Below, one piece after another: positions 17,645-27,380 of a stretch of 64,000 nucleotides of DNA. The DNA is from Advenella kashmirensis WT001 (GTDB taxonomy: Bacteria; Pseudomonadota; Gammaproteobacteria; Burkholderiales; Burkholderiaceae_B). The notes under the pieces are model-generated. The model ran no database searches. It was not told the DNA's origin and saw only the letters and a list, made by a program, of their open reading frames with translations. Where the stretch lies: assembly GCF_000219915.2 (NCBI RefSeq), contig NC_017964.1, positions 620,001-684,000 of the forward strand. Reading direction: 5' to 3'. The first letter of the stretch is position 1, and every line of letters begins with the position of its first letter. The translations under genes and the position numbers were made by a program.

Positions 17645-19211
17645 TTATGTCTACCCTGCGCCTGTTGCGCATATTGCTGATCTGCCTGCGGTATGGTCTG
17701 GATGAACTGGTGCTCAGCGGGCTTAAGCATCCCATTGCCAGTTCTCTTCTCAAAGTAGTGCGGCTGGGCCGCAGTTTCGAGCAGCCGCGCGGAGAGCGCC
17801 TGCGACTTGCACTCGAATCGCTGGGGCCGATCTTCATCAAGTTCGGCCAGGTCCTGTCCACCCGGCGTGATCTTATTCCGCTGGACATTGCCGATGAACT
17901 GTCGGCGTTGCAGGATCGTGTACCGCCATTTCCGTCCGAACAGGCCATGGAGAGCATCCAGAAAGCGTTTGGCAAGCATCCGTCCGAGCTGTTCGCGCTA
18001 TTTGAAACCGAGCCGGTGGCGTCGGCCTCGGTTGCGCAGGTGCATTTTGCCGTACTGCATGATGGTCGTGAAGTGGCGGTCAAGGTACTGCGTCCCGGCA
18101 TGCTGGCTGTCATCGAGCGCGACCTCTCGCTCATGAATCTGTTTGCCGGTTTTGTTGAACGCCTGTTGCCGGATGGGCGCCGCTTGCGGCCCCGGGAAGT
18201 GGTCAGCGAGTTCGACAAATATCTGCATGATGAACTCGATTTGCAGGTTGAGGCGGCCAATTGCAGCCAGTTGCGCCGTAACTTCGAATCCAATCCGAAG
18301 CGCGCCGATTTGCTGATCGTGCCCGAAGTAATCTGGGAATTTACCAGCAAGACGGTCATGACGATGGAGCGCATGCACGGCGTGCCGGTCAGCCAGATTG
18401 ACAAGCTGGAGGCGGCGGGCGTGGACATCAAGAAGCTGGCCCGCAACGGGGTGGAAATTTTCTTTACCCAGGTGTTTGAAGACGGTTTTTTTCATGCCGA
18501 TATGCATCCGGGCAATATTTTTGTCTCGCTGCAGCCCGAAACACTGGGGCGCTACATCGCGCTTGATTTTGGCATTGTCGGGTCGCTTTCCGAATTCGAC
18601 AAGAATTATCTGTCGCAGAATTTTCTGGCGTTCTTTCGCCGGGACTATCGCCGTGTCGCGCAACTGCATATCGAATCCGGCTGGGTGCCGGCCACGACCC
18701 GCGAAGAAGAGCTGGAAGCAGCGGTGCGTTCGGTGTGCGAGCCGTACTTTGATCGTAAACTATCCGAAATTTCCCTGGGCCAGGTGCTGCTGCGCCTGTT
18801 TCAGACCTCGCGTCGCTTTAACGTGGAAATCCAGCCGCAACTGGTTCTTCTGCAGAAAACCCTGTTGAACGTGGAAGGGATGGGGCGCCAGCTTGATCCC
18901 GATCTGGACTTGTGGCAAACGGCCAAGCCGTTTCTGGAACGCTGGATGTGGGATCGCATCGGCCCGCGCGCTTTTATTGCTCAGGTGCGCAAGGAAGCTT
19001 CGCAGTGGTCACATCTGTTGCCGGAAATTCCAAGGCTGGTGCATACCCAACTGGCGCGCAGGATAGTTTGCCGGCCATTCGCAAGGAATTGTCTCAATTG
19101 GGGAAAAGCCATCGTCGCAGCGAACGCATCTTTATCGTCATGACGCTGATTCTCACGCTGCAGGCCGGGCTGATACTCTGGCTGGTGGCCACATTGCTGG
19201 AGTGGCAGTAA
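17641..19211 (+). CDS. ubiB: ubiquinone biosynthesis protein kinase-like UbiB, one frameshift near the end
   Basis: An atypical kinase/ATPase of the ABC1/ADCK family needed for aerobic ubiquinone synthesis. Conserved blocks: [14 protein letters not shown] (KxGQ motif), [31 protein letters not shown] and [10 protein letters not shown]. The frame breaks near 19059 (GGCGCGCAGG lacks one base). The restored tail reads [15 protein letters not shown] and ends in a membrane segment ([23 protein letters not shown]), as expected for UbiB. Repaired length is about 523 residues. It overlaps ubiJ by four bases and its TAA overlaps the next ATG. A real loss would cripple aerobic respiration, so an undercall is likelier. 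Confidence 0.92.
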
Positions 19212-19704
19212 TGAGCATACGTTTCGAAAACAAGATACTAACCCGCCAGCAGTGTATTGATGCGGTTCGCAATGGCACATTGCCGCGCCCGCTGGTGTTT
19301 ACCAATGGCGTATTCGATATCCTGCATCGTGGCCATGTCAGCTATCTGGATGAAGCTGCGCAGCTTGGCGCCAGCCTTGTGGTTGCCGTCAACACTGATG
19401 ATTCGGTGCGGCGGCTCGGTAAGGCGCCGATCGCCCCCTCAATGGGCAGCAGGATCGCCAGGCGATGTTGGCCGCGCTGGCCAGCGTTTCCGCAGCGACC
19501 GTATTCGAAGAAGACACTCCTTACGAGCTGATCGCACAATTGCGGCCGGATGTGATCGTCAAAGGAGGGGATTACGATATGGCTACGCTCAGGGAAACCG
19601 GGCTGGTGCAAAGCTGGGGCGGGCTTGCGGTTGCCATTCCTTTTCGTTTTCAGCGCTCTACCACAGCCCTGGTCAATACCATTCGCGGTACCACCGCCCG
19701 GTAA
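19211..19704 (+). CDS. rfaE2: D-glycero-beta-D-manno-heptose 1-phosphate adenylyltransferase, one frameshift
   Basis: The cytidylyltransferase-fold domain (RfaE domain II / HldE C-terminal type) makes ADP-heptose for lipopolysaccharide inner core. [20 protein letters not shown] contains the HxGH nucleotide motif; DDSVRRLGK follows. The frame slips near 19429 (GCGCCGATC needs one more base to read [14 protein letters not shown]). The remainder, [11 protein letters not shown] and [10 protein letters not shown], is typical. Repaired length about 164 residues. It overlaps ubiB as TAATG. A terminator follows at 19817. Confidence 0.9.
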
Positions 19705-19816
19705 TTGATTGGTTGCGGCGCGCCAATAAAGGCTTGCATTGGCGATTTACTTTTATCGCAAGGATTTGCGATGAATCATGCGGCGCGTTGCGCGTCAAAG
19801 CGCTGGCAGCATGCAC

Positions 19817-19872
19817 AAAGGCGGTTGCCGCAACTGCATTGGTCAGTCTGCGGCAACGGCCTTTTCTTTTGA
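19817..19872 (+). terminator. rho-independent terminator after rfaE2
   Basis: A 16-base stem with one mismatch (AAAGGCGGTTGCCGCA and TGCGGCAACGGCCTTT) around a 16-base loop, followed by CTTTTCTTTT. It ends the ubiJ-ubiB-rfaE2 transcript. Confidence 0.78.
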
Positions 19873-19909
19873 ATCCCGACCGGCATGGGCCGATGCGGGT
19901 TCAGGTGAA

Positions 19910-20587
19910 TCAGAATTTGAAATGAGACACGGTAGTGCCGCGCAATGGCTTGGCGTATGTGTCAAACAGCGATTCGGTTTCGAAGGCAGCAGCGCTGACC
20001 CGGGTAATGCGCAATGCCGTCATGACCGGCGCCTGTCCTACAATGGCGACCAGCCGGCCACCAATGGTCAGTTGGTATTTCAGTGAATCGGGAATGTTGG
20101 GGATGGAGCCGGTCAGCAGGATGGCGCTGTACTCGCCGGTCCCCCAGCCTGCACGTCCGTCACCAATTTCCACTTTGACGTTGCCGATTTGTTCGCGCTC
20201 CAGGTTAGCCTTGCCGAATGCCGCAATATGGCGATCGATCTCGACGCTTACAACCGTGCTGCACAGGCGACTGACAATGGCTGCCTGGTAACCCGAGCCG
20301 GTGCCGATTTCCAGCACGCCATCGGTTGGAGTCAGGCGCAATTCCTGGGCCAGCCGGGCCTCTATTTTTGGCGCCAGCATGGTTTCACAGCTGTTGATAC
20401 CTTCAACTTCCAGCGGGATTTCAATATCGGAATACGCCATATTCTGATAGCGGATAGGCACAAACCTTTCGCGCGGAATCGCAGACAGCGCGTCCAGTAC
20501 ATCCTGGTCCAGTACATGCCACGGACGGATCTGCTGTTCGATCATGTTGAAACGGCTTTGTTCGGCGAGGGAAGTCAGAGCATTCAT
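19910..20587 (-). CDS. protein-L-isoaspartate O-methyltransferase-like protein
   Basis: 225 residues from the ATG at 20587. SAM-dependent methyltransferase of the PCMT family: the SAM loop is LEIGTGSGYQAAIVSRL, preceded by MLAPKIEARLAQEL, and VEIDRHIAAFGKANL follows. PCMT enzymes methylate isoaspartyl residues in damaged proteins. The shorter betaproteobacterial homologues usually called Pcm-like lack full proof of activity, and the usual GTGSGYQ is present. Convergent with rfaE2 across the terminator, upstream of nothing obvious. The frame is intact. Confidence 0.85.
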   Translation of the reverse strand: MNALTSLAEQSRFNMIEQQIRPWHVLDQDVLDALSAIPRERFVPIRYQNMAYSDIEIPLEVEGINSCETMLAPKIEARLAQELRLTPTDGVLEIGTGSGYQAAIVSRLCSTVVSVEIDRHIAAFGKANLEREQIGNVKVEIGDGRAGWGTGEYSAILLTGSIPNIPDSLKYQLTIGGRLVAIVGQAPVMTALRITRVSAAAFETESLFDTYAKPLRGTTVSHFKF

Positions 20588-20664
20588 AGGAAGAGTATCA
20601 AACGTGGTCCTGAGATTGGAATTTCTTGTTCATTTTACCCGCAACTGGCGCGGTGCTTCCGGTT

Positions 20665-21477
20665 TCATGACCATAAGGCATGAAAATGATGAACGGGCCC
20701 GTGCCCGTGGCCAACATTGAGCTCGCCCGAGCGGGCAATGGCGGTCTCGATGTAGGCCTTGGCAAGCCGGGCAGCCTGTGGCACATCGCCGGTGCCGGGG
20801 ATCAGCGCGCACAGGGCGGCAGACAGCGTGCATCCCGTGCCATGAGTATTGGCAGTATCAACACGCTTACCGGGCAATTCGATCATGCGGTCTCCGTCGG
20901 TCAGCAGATCGACGGTGTCGTTGCCCGGCAAATGGCCGCCCTTGAGCATGACCCAAACGGTTCGGTGATGATCCATGAGTTTGCGCAGGCGCTCGGCCAC
21001 CCGATACATTTGCTTTAAGGAATCGGCCTCGCGTTCGCCCAGCAGCACCCCTGCTTCGGGCAGGTTTGGTGTAATGACAGTTGACAGCGGTATCAGTGCT
21101 TCACGCAGTGTGGCAATGGCCGGCTTGTCCAGCAGTACATCGCCGCTTTTGGCCACCATGACCGGATCCAGTACAATATGATCAGGCATCCAGTATGCCA
21201 GGCGCTCGGCCACCATGCGGGTTACCGGCTCCTGGCCCAGCATGCCGATTTTTACCGAATCGATATGGACATCGTCAAACAGCGTATCAATCTGCTGGCG
21301 GACAAACTCGGGCGCAACAGGCTGCACACCGCTCACACCCTTGGTATTCTGGGCGGTCAGGGCCGCCACCACGGCGCAGGCATAAGTACCCAGGGCACTC
21401 ATGGTCTTGACGTCGGCAAGAATGCCGGCACCACCGGAAGGGTCTACACCGGCAATGGTCAAAGTATTAAAAATCAT
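20665..21477 (-). CDS. thiD: hydroxymethylpyrimidine/phosphomethylpyrimidine kinase
   Basis: 270 residues. Phosphorylates HMP and HMP-P in thiamine synthesis (ribokinase fold). Marks: GVDPSGGAGILADVKTMSALGTY at the N-terminus, VLDPVMVAKSGD in the middle, and the ATP/anion hole TANTHGTGCTLSAALCA near residue 208. Separated from the methyltransferase gene by 77 bases on the same strand and divergent from the PPK2 gene. The frame is intact. Confidence 0.93.
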   Translation of the reverse strand: MIFNTLTIAGVDPSGGAGILADVKTMSALGTYACAVVAALTAQNTKGVSGVQPVAPEFVRQQIDTLFDDVHIDSVKIGMLGQEPVTRMVAERLAYWMPDHIVLDPVMVAKSGDVLLDKPAIATLREALIPLSTVITPNLPEAGVLLGEREADSLKQMYRVAERLRKLMDHHRTVWVMLKGGHLPGNDTVDLLTDGDRMIELPGKRVDTANTHGTGCTLSAALCALIPGTGDVPQAARLAKAYIETAIARSGELNVGHGHGPVHHFHALWS

Positions 21478-21601
21478 ACAGCCTCTCTGTCGACAGTATT
21501 GTTGTCATACGCATATGATAATGTCTTTCCTCTGAATTAATGTTAATGATTGATTGAAAGCGCAATCTTACAATGCGCTTTTGTCAGTACAAGGATGTGA
21601 A

Positions 21602-22798
21602 ATGGCTACCCGTAAATCTACAGATCAAACGAGCCGTCAGGGCAATAAATCCAATGGTCAGCGTACCGGGAATGATCGTATCGCACGAGAAGTGAAGGCG
21701 GGCGATGTTCAGTCGGGCGAGACGCCGGAGCAAACCCGCGACAATACGGTCACGGATAGCCAGCGGGCACACATCAATGCCGAAGCCGCTGCCTTTACGG
21801 CCGACCTTGTCGGTACCGACAAGGCCGCGCGTAATCAGCGGGCTAAGCTCCTGCTCGAGGGCATGGCTGCTGATGATCGTCGTGAATTGCTCCAGCTGCT
21901 GCGTGAGGAAAAGCTGCGCGCCGACAATCTCAGGCACCCGGAAACTGATCCGGACTACAAGCTCCAGGATAATTGGCAGGATGGCGGGTATCCCTATAAA
22001 TATCTCATGTCGCGCCGCAATTACGAGTTTCAGAAATACGACTTGCAGGTTGAGCTGCTCAAGCTGCAGTCCTGGGTCAAGGAAACAGGCCAGCGTGTTG
22101 TGATTGTTTTTGAAGGTCGCGATGCGGCGGGCAAGGGCGGCACCATCAAGCGCTTCATGGAGCATCTGAATCCGCGGAACGCCCGTGTGGTTGCGTTGCA
22201 GAAGCCAACGGAACGCGAGCTGGGCCAATGGTACTTTCAGCGCTATGTGGAGCATCTGCCCACCAGCGGTGAAATTGTCATGTTTGATCGTTCCTGGTAT
22301 AACCGGGCGGGGGTTGAGCGGGTCATGGGATTCTGTACCGATGCCCAATACATGGAGTTTATGCGCCAGGCGCCGGAGTTCGAGCGCAACCTGGTTCGCA
22401 GCGGCATCAGTGTCATCAAATTCTGGTTCTCGGTCAGCCAGGATGAGCAGAAGCGCCGGTTCAAGGAACGCCGTCACCACCCGCTCAAACAGTGGAAGCT
22501 GTCTCCTATCGATATGGCCTCTCTGGACAAATGGGATGACTATACCCGCGCCAAAGAGGCGATGTTTTTTCATACTGATACCAGTGACGCCCCCTGGATT
22601 GTGGTCAAGTCCAACTGCAAGAAACGCGCACGGCTAAACGCCATGCGCTATGTCCTGCAGCAGTTCAATTACACCAACAAGGACTCCAAGCACATCGGCA
22701 AGATCGACCCGCTAATTGTGGGTCGCTCCAACGTGGTCTACGAACAGGGTGAACATGCCTTGCACAGCCCATCAGGAGTTAAGCAGGATACACGCTAA
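21602..22798 (+). CDS. ppk2: polyphosphate kinase 2 (PPK2 family)
   Basis: 398 residues from the ATG at 21602 (AAGGATG just upstream; an earlier frame start at 21554 lacks support). The first 100 residues are a charged, low-complexity extension. The PPK2 domain follows: Walker A VFEGRDAAGKGGTIKRF, the basic block FKERRHHPLKQWKLSPIDMASLDKW-type lid (FKERRHHPLKQW visible) and Walker B MFDRSWYNRAGVERVMGF. PPK2 enzymes phosphorylate nucleotides from polyphosphate. Length and single domain suggest the class I (NDP-phosphorylating) group, an inference only. Monocistronic. Confidence 0.9.
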   Translation: MATRKSTDQTSRQGNKSNGQRTGNDRIAREVKAGDVQSGETPEQTRDNTVTDSQRAHINAEAAAFTADLVGTDKAARNQRAKLLLEGMAADDRRELLQLLREEKLRADNLRHPETDPDYKLQDNWQDGGYPYKYLMSRRNYEFQKYDLQVELLKLQSWVKETGQRVVIVFEGRDAAGKGGTIKRFMEHLNPRNARVVALQKPTERELGQWYFQRYVEHLPTSGEIVMFDRSWYNRAGVERVMGFCTDAQYMEFMRQAPEFERNLVRSGISVIKFWFSVSQDEQKRRFKERRHHPLKQWKLSPIDMASLDKWDDYTRAKEAMFFHTDTSDAPWIVVKSNCKKRARLNAMRYVLQQFNYTNKDSKHIGKIDPLIVGRSNVVYEQGEHALHSPSGVKQDTR

Positions 22799-22874
22799 TA
22801 GCGGTTTGCCCGGCGTGTCGTTGTTGCGGCCATGCGCCGGTTATCGGTGTATGGCGCATGCATATCTATTGAAG

Positions 22875-23318
22875 CTATCCGCGCGCCACCAATTGCTGGG
22901 CTCGGTTCAGCACCTGGTCCAGATAGCGCTGCAGCGTCTCGCGCTCGGCCGGTGTCAGGTCCTGCAACAGGTAATCATTGCGCGCCATCATCAATGGTGA
23001 CACCTCCCTATAGGCCGCCTGGCCAGCAGGCGTCGCCGCCAGGATCTGCTGTCGTTTATCGTCAGTATCGGCCTTGCGGGACAAGAAACCCTTTTTCTCC
23101 AGCCGGGCAATCGCCCGGCTTACCTGCATTTTGTCCAGCGTGGTGTGTTGCGAGATATCGGTCGCACGCATATCCCGTGCCTGATTGACGGCAACCAGCA
23201 CGCGCCAGTCGTCGCGTGAGATTCCCAGCCGGCTTTCGTAGACCGTGGCGACAGAATGGCTGACCACGTCGGCCAACTGCGAAAACTGATACGGCAAAAA
23301 AGCATTCAAATCAATCAT
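22875..23318 (-). CDS. MarR-family transcriptional regulator
   Basis: 147 residues from the ATG at 23318 (a TTG at 23333 is also in frame). The winged helix domain has ATDISQHTTLDKMQVSRAIARLEKKGFL and the beta-wing DDKRQQILAATPAG. MarR dimers bind palindromes and leave DNA when they bind aromatic or phenolic ligands. It is divergent from the VOC gene at 23716. The 400-base gap holds a perfect 11+11 inverted repeat, the obvious candidate operator. The frame is intact. Confidence 0.88.
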   Translation of the reverse strand: MIDLNAFLPYQFSQLADVVSHSVATVYESRLGISRDDWRVLVAVNQARDMRATDISQHTTLDKMQVSRAIARLEKKGFLSRKADTDDKRQQILAATPAGQAAYREVSPLMMARNDYLLQDLTPAERETLQRYLDQVLNRAQQLVARG

Positions 23319-23333
23319 TAAAAACTCGTTCAA

Positions 23334-23715
23334 TATTAATTGGTAACTTATGATACTTTATTTTTATTAATTTTTATGATGATATAAAAATCTAGAGTAG
23401 TATAAAAATTCATAAAAAATAAAGGTTTGCTGAATTTATCTGTTGACTACAGAAAACAAATGCTGTTTAATAGTAACGTTGGTTACTATTAATAAGAGCC
23501 AGATCATCGGCGTCAGTATCGGCCTAATAGCCTAATCTCCCATTAGCTCGTTAGCTATTTAGCTATTGGCCCTTCAGTACAGGCACTTGTGCGTCGAGCC
23601 TATGCATATCGCGCACACAACCCATGCCTGGCACGCCTTTGCGATGATCGTGGTTTTGCGATCGGGCGCTTATGCGCAATTATTTCATTCAGCATATCAG
23701 ACAAAGAGGGTAGAC
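23334..23715. other. AT-rich divergent regulatory region (MarR / VOC genes)
   Basis: About 380 bases without a convincing gene. The first 130 bases are very AT-rich, with several TATAAA/TATAAT-like hexamers (for example around 23383-23405). The operator-like inverted repeat is at 23467-23492. The right part contains AGCTATTTAGCTATTGG-type short repeats (GCTCGTTAGCTATTTAGCTA around 23544-23563). An in-frame extension of the VOC gene into this area (to 23566) has no ribosome site. Confidence 0.6.
23467..23492. promoter_or_regulatory. candidate MarR operator
   Basis: Perfect inverted repeat: TTAATAGTAAC (23467-23477) and GTTACTATTAA (23482-23492) with a 4-base centre GTTG. It lies in the gap between the divergent MarR and VOC genes. 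The length and symmetry fit a MarR dimer. Confidence 0.7.
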
Positions 23716-24252
23716 ATGGACATTCAGAAAATACATCACGTAGCCTATCGCTGCAAAGACGCGAAGGAAACTGTTCTCTGGTACAAGGAAAATCTGGGCA
23801 TGGACTTCGTGCTGGCCATCGCCGAGGATCGCGTGCCGTCAACCAAGGCCAATGATCCCTACATGCATGTTTTCATTGACGCCGGCCATGGCAATATACT
23901 GGCGTTCTTCGAGTTGCCCAACTCACCGGAAATGGGCTTTGACGCCAATACGCCAGACTGGGTCCAGCATATCGCGTTCGAAGTACCCAGTGTGCAGGTG
24001 CTGGAGCAAACCAAGGAAAAATTGCAGGCAAAGGGCATTGATGTTGTAGGTATCACTAATCATGTGCTGTTCAAGTCCATTTATTTCCGGGATCCCAACG
24101 GCCATCGTGTCGAACTGGCCGCGCCCACGGCCACGCCGGAAATGAACCGGAAACTGGATGAGGTCAAGTGGGAGATGCTGGAAGAGTGGAGCAAGACCCG
24201 GCGTGCGCCCAAACACGCAGCATGGCTGCATGAAGAAGAGTTCCAGGCGTAA
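23716..24252 (+). CDS. VOC-family (glyoxalase/dioxygenase-like) protein
   Basis: 178 residues from the ATG at 23716, with AGAGGG eight bases upstream. A single vicinal-oxygen-chelate module pair: start KIHHVAYRCKDAKETVLWYKENLGM, central HVFIDAGHGNILAFFELP, second half VQHIAFEVPSVQVLEQTK and ending YFRDPNGHRVELAAP. Metal ligands are likely His8, Glu in FFELP, His in VQHIAFE and Glu in VELAAP, as in glyoxalase I or extradiol dioxygenases. Divergent from a MarR regulator with an operator between them, suggesting inducible breakdown or detoxification of an aromatic or electrophile. The reaction is not known. A terminator follows. Confidence 0.83.
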   Translation: MDIQKIHHVAYRCKDAKETVLWYKENLGMDFVLAIAEDRVPSTKANDPYMHVFIDAGHGNILAFFELPNSPEMGFDANTPDWVQHIAFEVPSVQVLEQTKEKLQAKGIDVVGITNHVLFKSIYFRDPNGHRVELAAPTATPEMNRKLDEVKWEMLEEWSKTRRAPKHAAWLHEEEFQA

Positions 24253-24303
24253 CAATGGTTGCGTGCCCTGCAGAATGGGGCGAATTAATCAGGCTGGTCC
24301 AAC

Positions 24304-24345
24304 AGATGCAGGTCGCCAACGGTGGCGGTCTGCATCTTTGTTATT
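24304..24345 (+). terminator. rho-independent terminator after VOC gene
   Basis: Stem arms AGATGCAG and CTGCATCT, an internal 2x2 mismatch, then CGCC/GGCG around a 6-base loop; followed by TTGTTATT. Lies about 50 bases after the VOC stop. Confidence 0.8.
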
Positions 24346-24433
24346 GTGTGTATGCGCTGTCAAACGGTCCCGTGTGATGGGGGGGCGCCTGCCGACGCCT
24401 GCGTCATTGTCCTGCCGGTCATTGAAATGCCGA

Positions 24434-24931
24434 TTATTGAAATGCTGTTCGTGCGTCCAGGAAACGTTCGGCGAAATAGCGGCTGTCCAGTGAATCGACG
24501 CGGACCTTGCCATTGTTGCGGCTGGATGGGGCGTGGACAAATTCGTTGTTGCCGATATAGATACCCATATGCGAATAGGGCTTGTAGGTATTGAAGAAGA
24601 CGAAGTCGCCTTTCTTGAGCTCTGATCGGGAAATTGGCTTGGTCAATTTGGCGATCATCGCGGTGTTATGCGGAAAGCGGAAATCCGCCGATTCCTGGAA
24701 TACGTAGCGCACAAACCCGCTGCAATCCATCCCGTCGGGGGTCATGCCACCGTAGCGGTAGGGTGTGCCGGTCAGGGTCAGCGCCCGTTCGAGCACGGGA
24801 TCGCGATAGGAAGGGTCAAGTGCAGGCGTTGAGAAGGAAGCGGGCACCTCGGCCACCGGACCGCGGCTGGCGCAGCCTGCCAGCAGACAGGCTGTTATTA
24901 CCACTGCGATAGAAATCTGGAAACGTAGCAT
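24434..24931 (-). CDS. NlpC/P60-family lipoprotein (putative cell-wall peptidase)
   Basis: 165 residues. A lipoprotein signal ends in LLAGC (Cys19 is the lipidation site). The NlpC/P60 domain has the catalytic cysteine in GMDCSGFVRYVF, the first His in YSHMGIYIGNNEF and the second in FVHAPSS. Such enzymes cleave gamma-D-glutamyl-diamino acid or other peptide bonds in murein (E. coli Spr/MepS, NlpC). Length is normal for a single-domain lipoprotein. Monocistronic, convergent with the VOC gene. The frame is intact. Confidence 0.9.
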   Translation of the reverse strand: MLRFQISIAVVITACLLAGCASRGPVAEVPASFSTPALDPSYRDPVLERALTLTGTPYRYGGMTPDGMDCSGFVRYVFQESADFRFPHNTAMIAKLTKPISRSELKKGDFVFFNTYKPYSHMGIYIGNNEFVHAPSSRNNGKVRVDSLDSRYFAERFLDARTAFQ

Positions 24932-25059
24932 AGCTTACCCGACGCGAAAAAATCCTCTGGATTCCAGTATCGCAATTTCACAGCGCCGGGCAAAGCACTT
25001 TGCTGGTATTTTCAATAAAAAAATAGAAAATAAATCATAAAAACAACAGGTTAATAGAA

Positions 25060-26192
<1,133 letters not shown>

Positions 26193-26421
26193 TCAGGGAG
26201 TGGCACGGGCGCCGGCAATACGCTGTCAGCGCCACGTCCTGTTTTTACCATACCGTTCAACGGTGACCGGTATATGACCCTGATGACGACATGATCACGG
26301 ATATTTGTCTGCGCAAAACCGGTTTACGAACCGGGACGTCCGGGGGGACGCTGCGGTGCAAGTGGCTTGTTGCTGCAACATAGCCGAAAAAAATGGTATA
26401 AAGCAGCATAAAATGTAATTA

Positions 26422-26444
26422 TATTTTCATAAAAGATGAAAATA
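26422..26444. promoter_or_regulatory. inverted repeat 1, candidate RpiR operator
   Basis: TATTTTCAT (26422-26430) and ATGAAAATA (26436-26444) are perfect reverse complements around AAAAG. Located about 70-90 bases before the RpiR start. Confidence 0.5.
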
Positions 26445-26458
26445 GTAAGTTTACTTAC
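26445..26458. promoter_or_regulatory. inverted repeat 2, candidate RpiR operator
   Basis: GTAAGT, TT, ACTTAC: a 6+2+6 palindrome directly abutting repeat 1. Two adjoining palindromes suggest a cooperative regulator site. Confidence 0.45.
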
Positions 26459-26510
26459 ATCGTTATAGCTGCTGTTTTCCCCATCCGGACTCTCCTTACC
26501 TTCTGTCATC

Positions 26511-27380
26511 ATGATTGAAACCGATTTTACACGGGCGCTGGCCAAACGGTTGCCAGAGCTGACCAAACCCCAGCGGCTGCTTGGCGCCTATGTGCTCGAA
26601 CATCCGTTTAAGGTCGCCATCATGTCGATTGACGAGTTTGCCCAGGCTGCGGGTGTGTCCAGCGCCAGCGCCAACCGTTTTGCGCGGGCGCTGGGCTATC
26701 CGGGATATGCCCAGTTTCGGCAAAACATTATCAAGGGCTTCGAAGGCGTGCTGGAGTCGGTCAATCGCCTGAAAAAAGAACAGTCGTATCCGGCCACCAA
26801 TCAGGAAATCATGGCCAATGTCCTGGTGGAAGGGCAGCGCAATCTGGAGAAGACCCGCCTGAATTTAAGCGCCGAGACCTGTGACAAGGCGGTGGATATG
26901 ATCCTGGCCGCCCGCCGAATTTTCGTACTGGGTCTGGGCACTAGCGGTTATCTGGCGGGACTGCTGGAGCGGCGCCTGTTTTCGCACAACGATATGGTGG
27001 TTAGTCTTGCCGGCCCTGGTGGGGTGACCTATGCTGCCCGCAGGCTGGCGCTGGTCGATAAGAACGACCTGGTCATCGCCCTCACTTTCCCCCGGTATCT
27101 GGCCGACACCGTCAGAATCGTGCAAAAAGCACATGGCCGCGGCGCCAAGGTGTTGGGGCTTACCGACAAGGCCACCTCGCCGATCGTTCCTGCATGCGAC
27201 TGCGTTCTGTACACCTCCAGCGACAGCGTCTACGGCACCAATAGCGACCCGGTAGCGCTGGCCCTGATCGACGCCCTCATGGCGGCCCTGGACTATCGCT
27301 CACCTTTTTCAGTTGAAATTGCCACGGAAGTGGCAGAAACCATCACCCCCTGGCTCATTCACGGAGAAACCTCGGCATGA
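26511..27380 (+). CDS. RpiR/MurR-family transcriptional regulator (HTH + SIS)
   Basis: 289 residues. The N-terminal RpiR helix-turn-helix (about 1-77, with SIDEFAQAAGVSSASANRFARALGYPGYAQFR) is followed by a SIS domain (about 125-265: FVLGLGTSGYLAGLLERRLF, LVIALTFPRYLADTV, VLGLTDKATSPIV). SIS domains bind phosphosugars; in MurR the effector is MurNAc 6-phosphate. It heads a run with isoaspartyl peptidase, gsi-type importer and two aminopeptidases, and its stop overlaps the peptidase start (ATGA), so it likely controls and is co-transcribed with them. The frame is intact. Confidence 0.9.
   Translation: MIETDFTRALAKRLPELTKPQRLLGAYVLEHPFKVAIMSIDEFAQAAGVSSASANRFARALGYPGYAQFRQNIIKGFEGVLESVNRLKKEQSYPATNQEIMANVLVEGQRNLEKTRLNLSAETCDKAVDMILAARRIFVLGLGTSGYLAGLLERRLFSHNDMVVSLAGPGGVTYAARRLALVDKNDLVIALTFPRYLADTVRIVQKAHGRGAKVLGLTDKATSPIVPACDCVLYTSSDSVYGTNSDPVALALIDALMAALDYRSPFSVEIATEVAETITPWLIHGETSA

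Noticed and set aside
21584..22573. 329-codon antisense frame over PPK2
   Set aside because: Overlaps the whole PPK2 domain; no family resemblance.
22831..22860. CATGCGCC/GGCGCATG inverted repeat between PPK2 and MarR
   Set aside because: Eight pairs with a 14-base loop and no T-run; plausible bidirectional terminator but unsupported.
23566..23715. Longer N-terminus of the VOC protein
   Set aside because: The extension lacks a ribosome site, and the start at 23716 has AGAGGG and matches family length.
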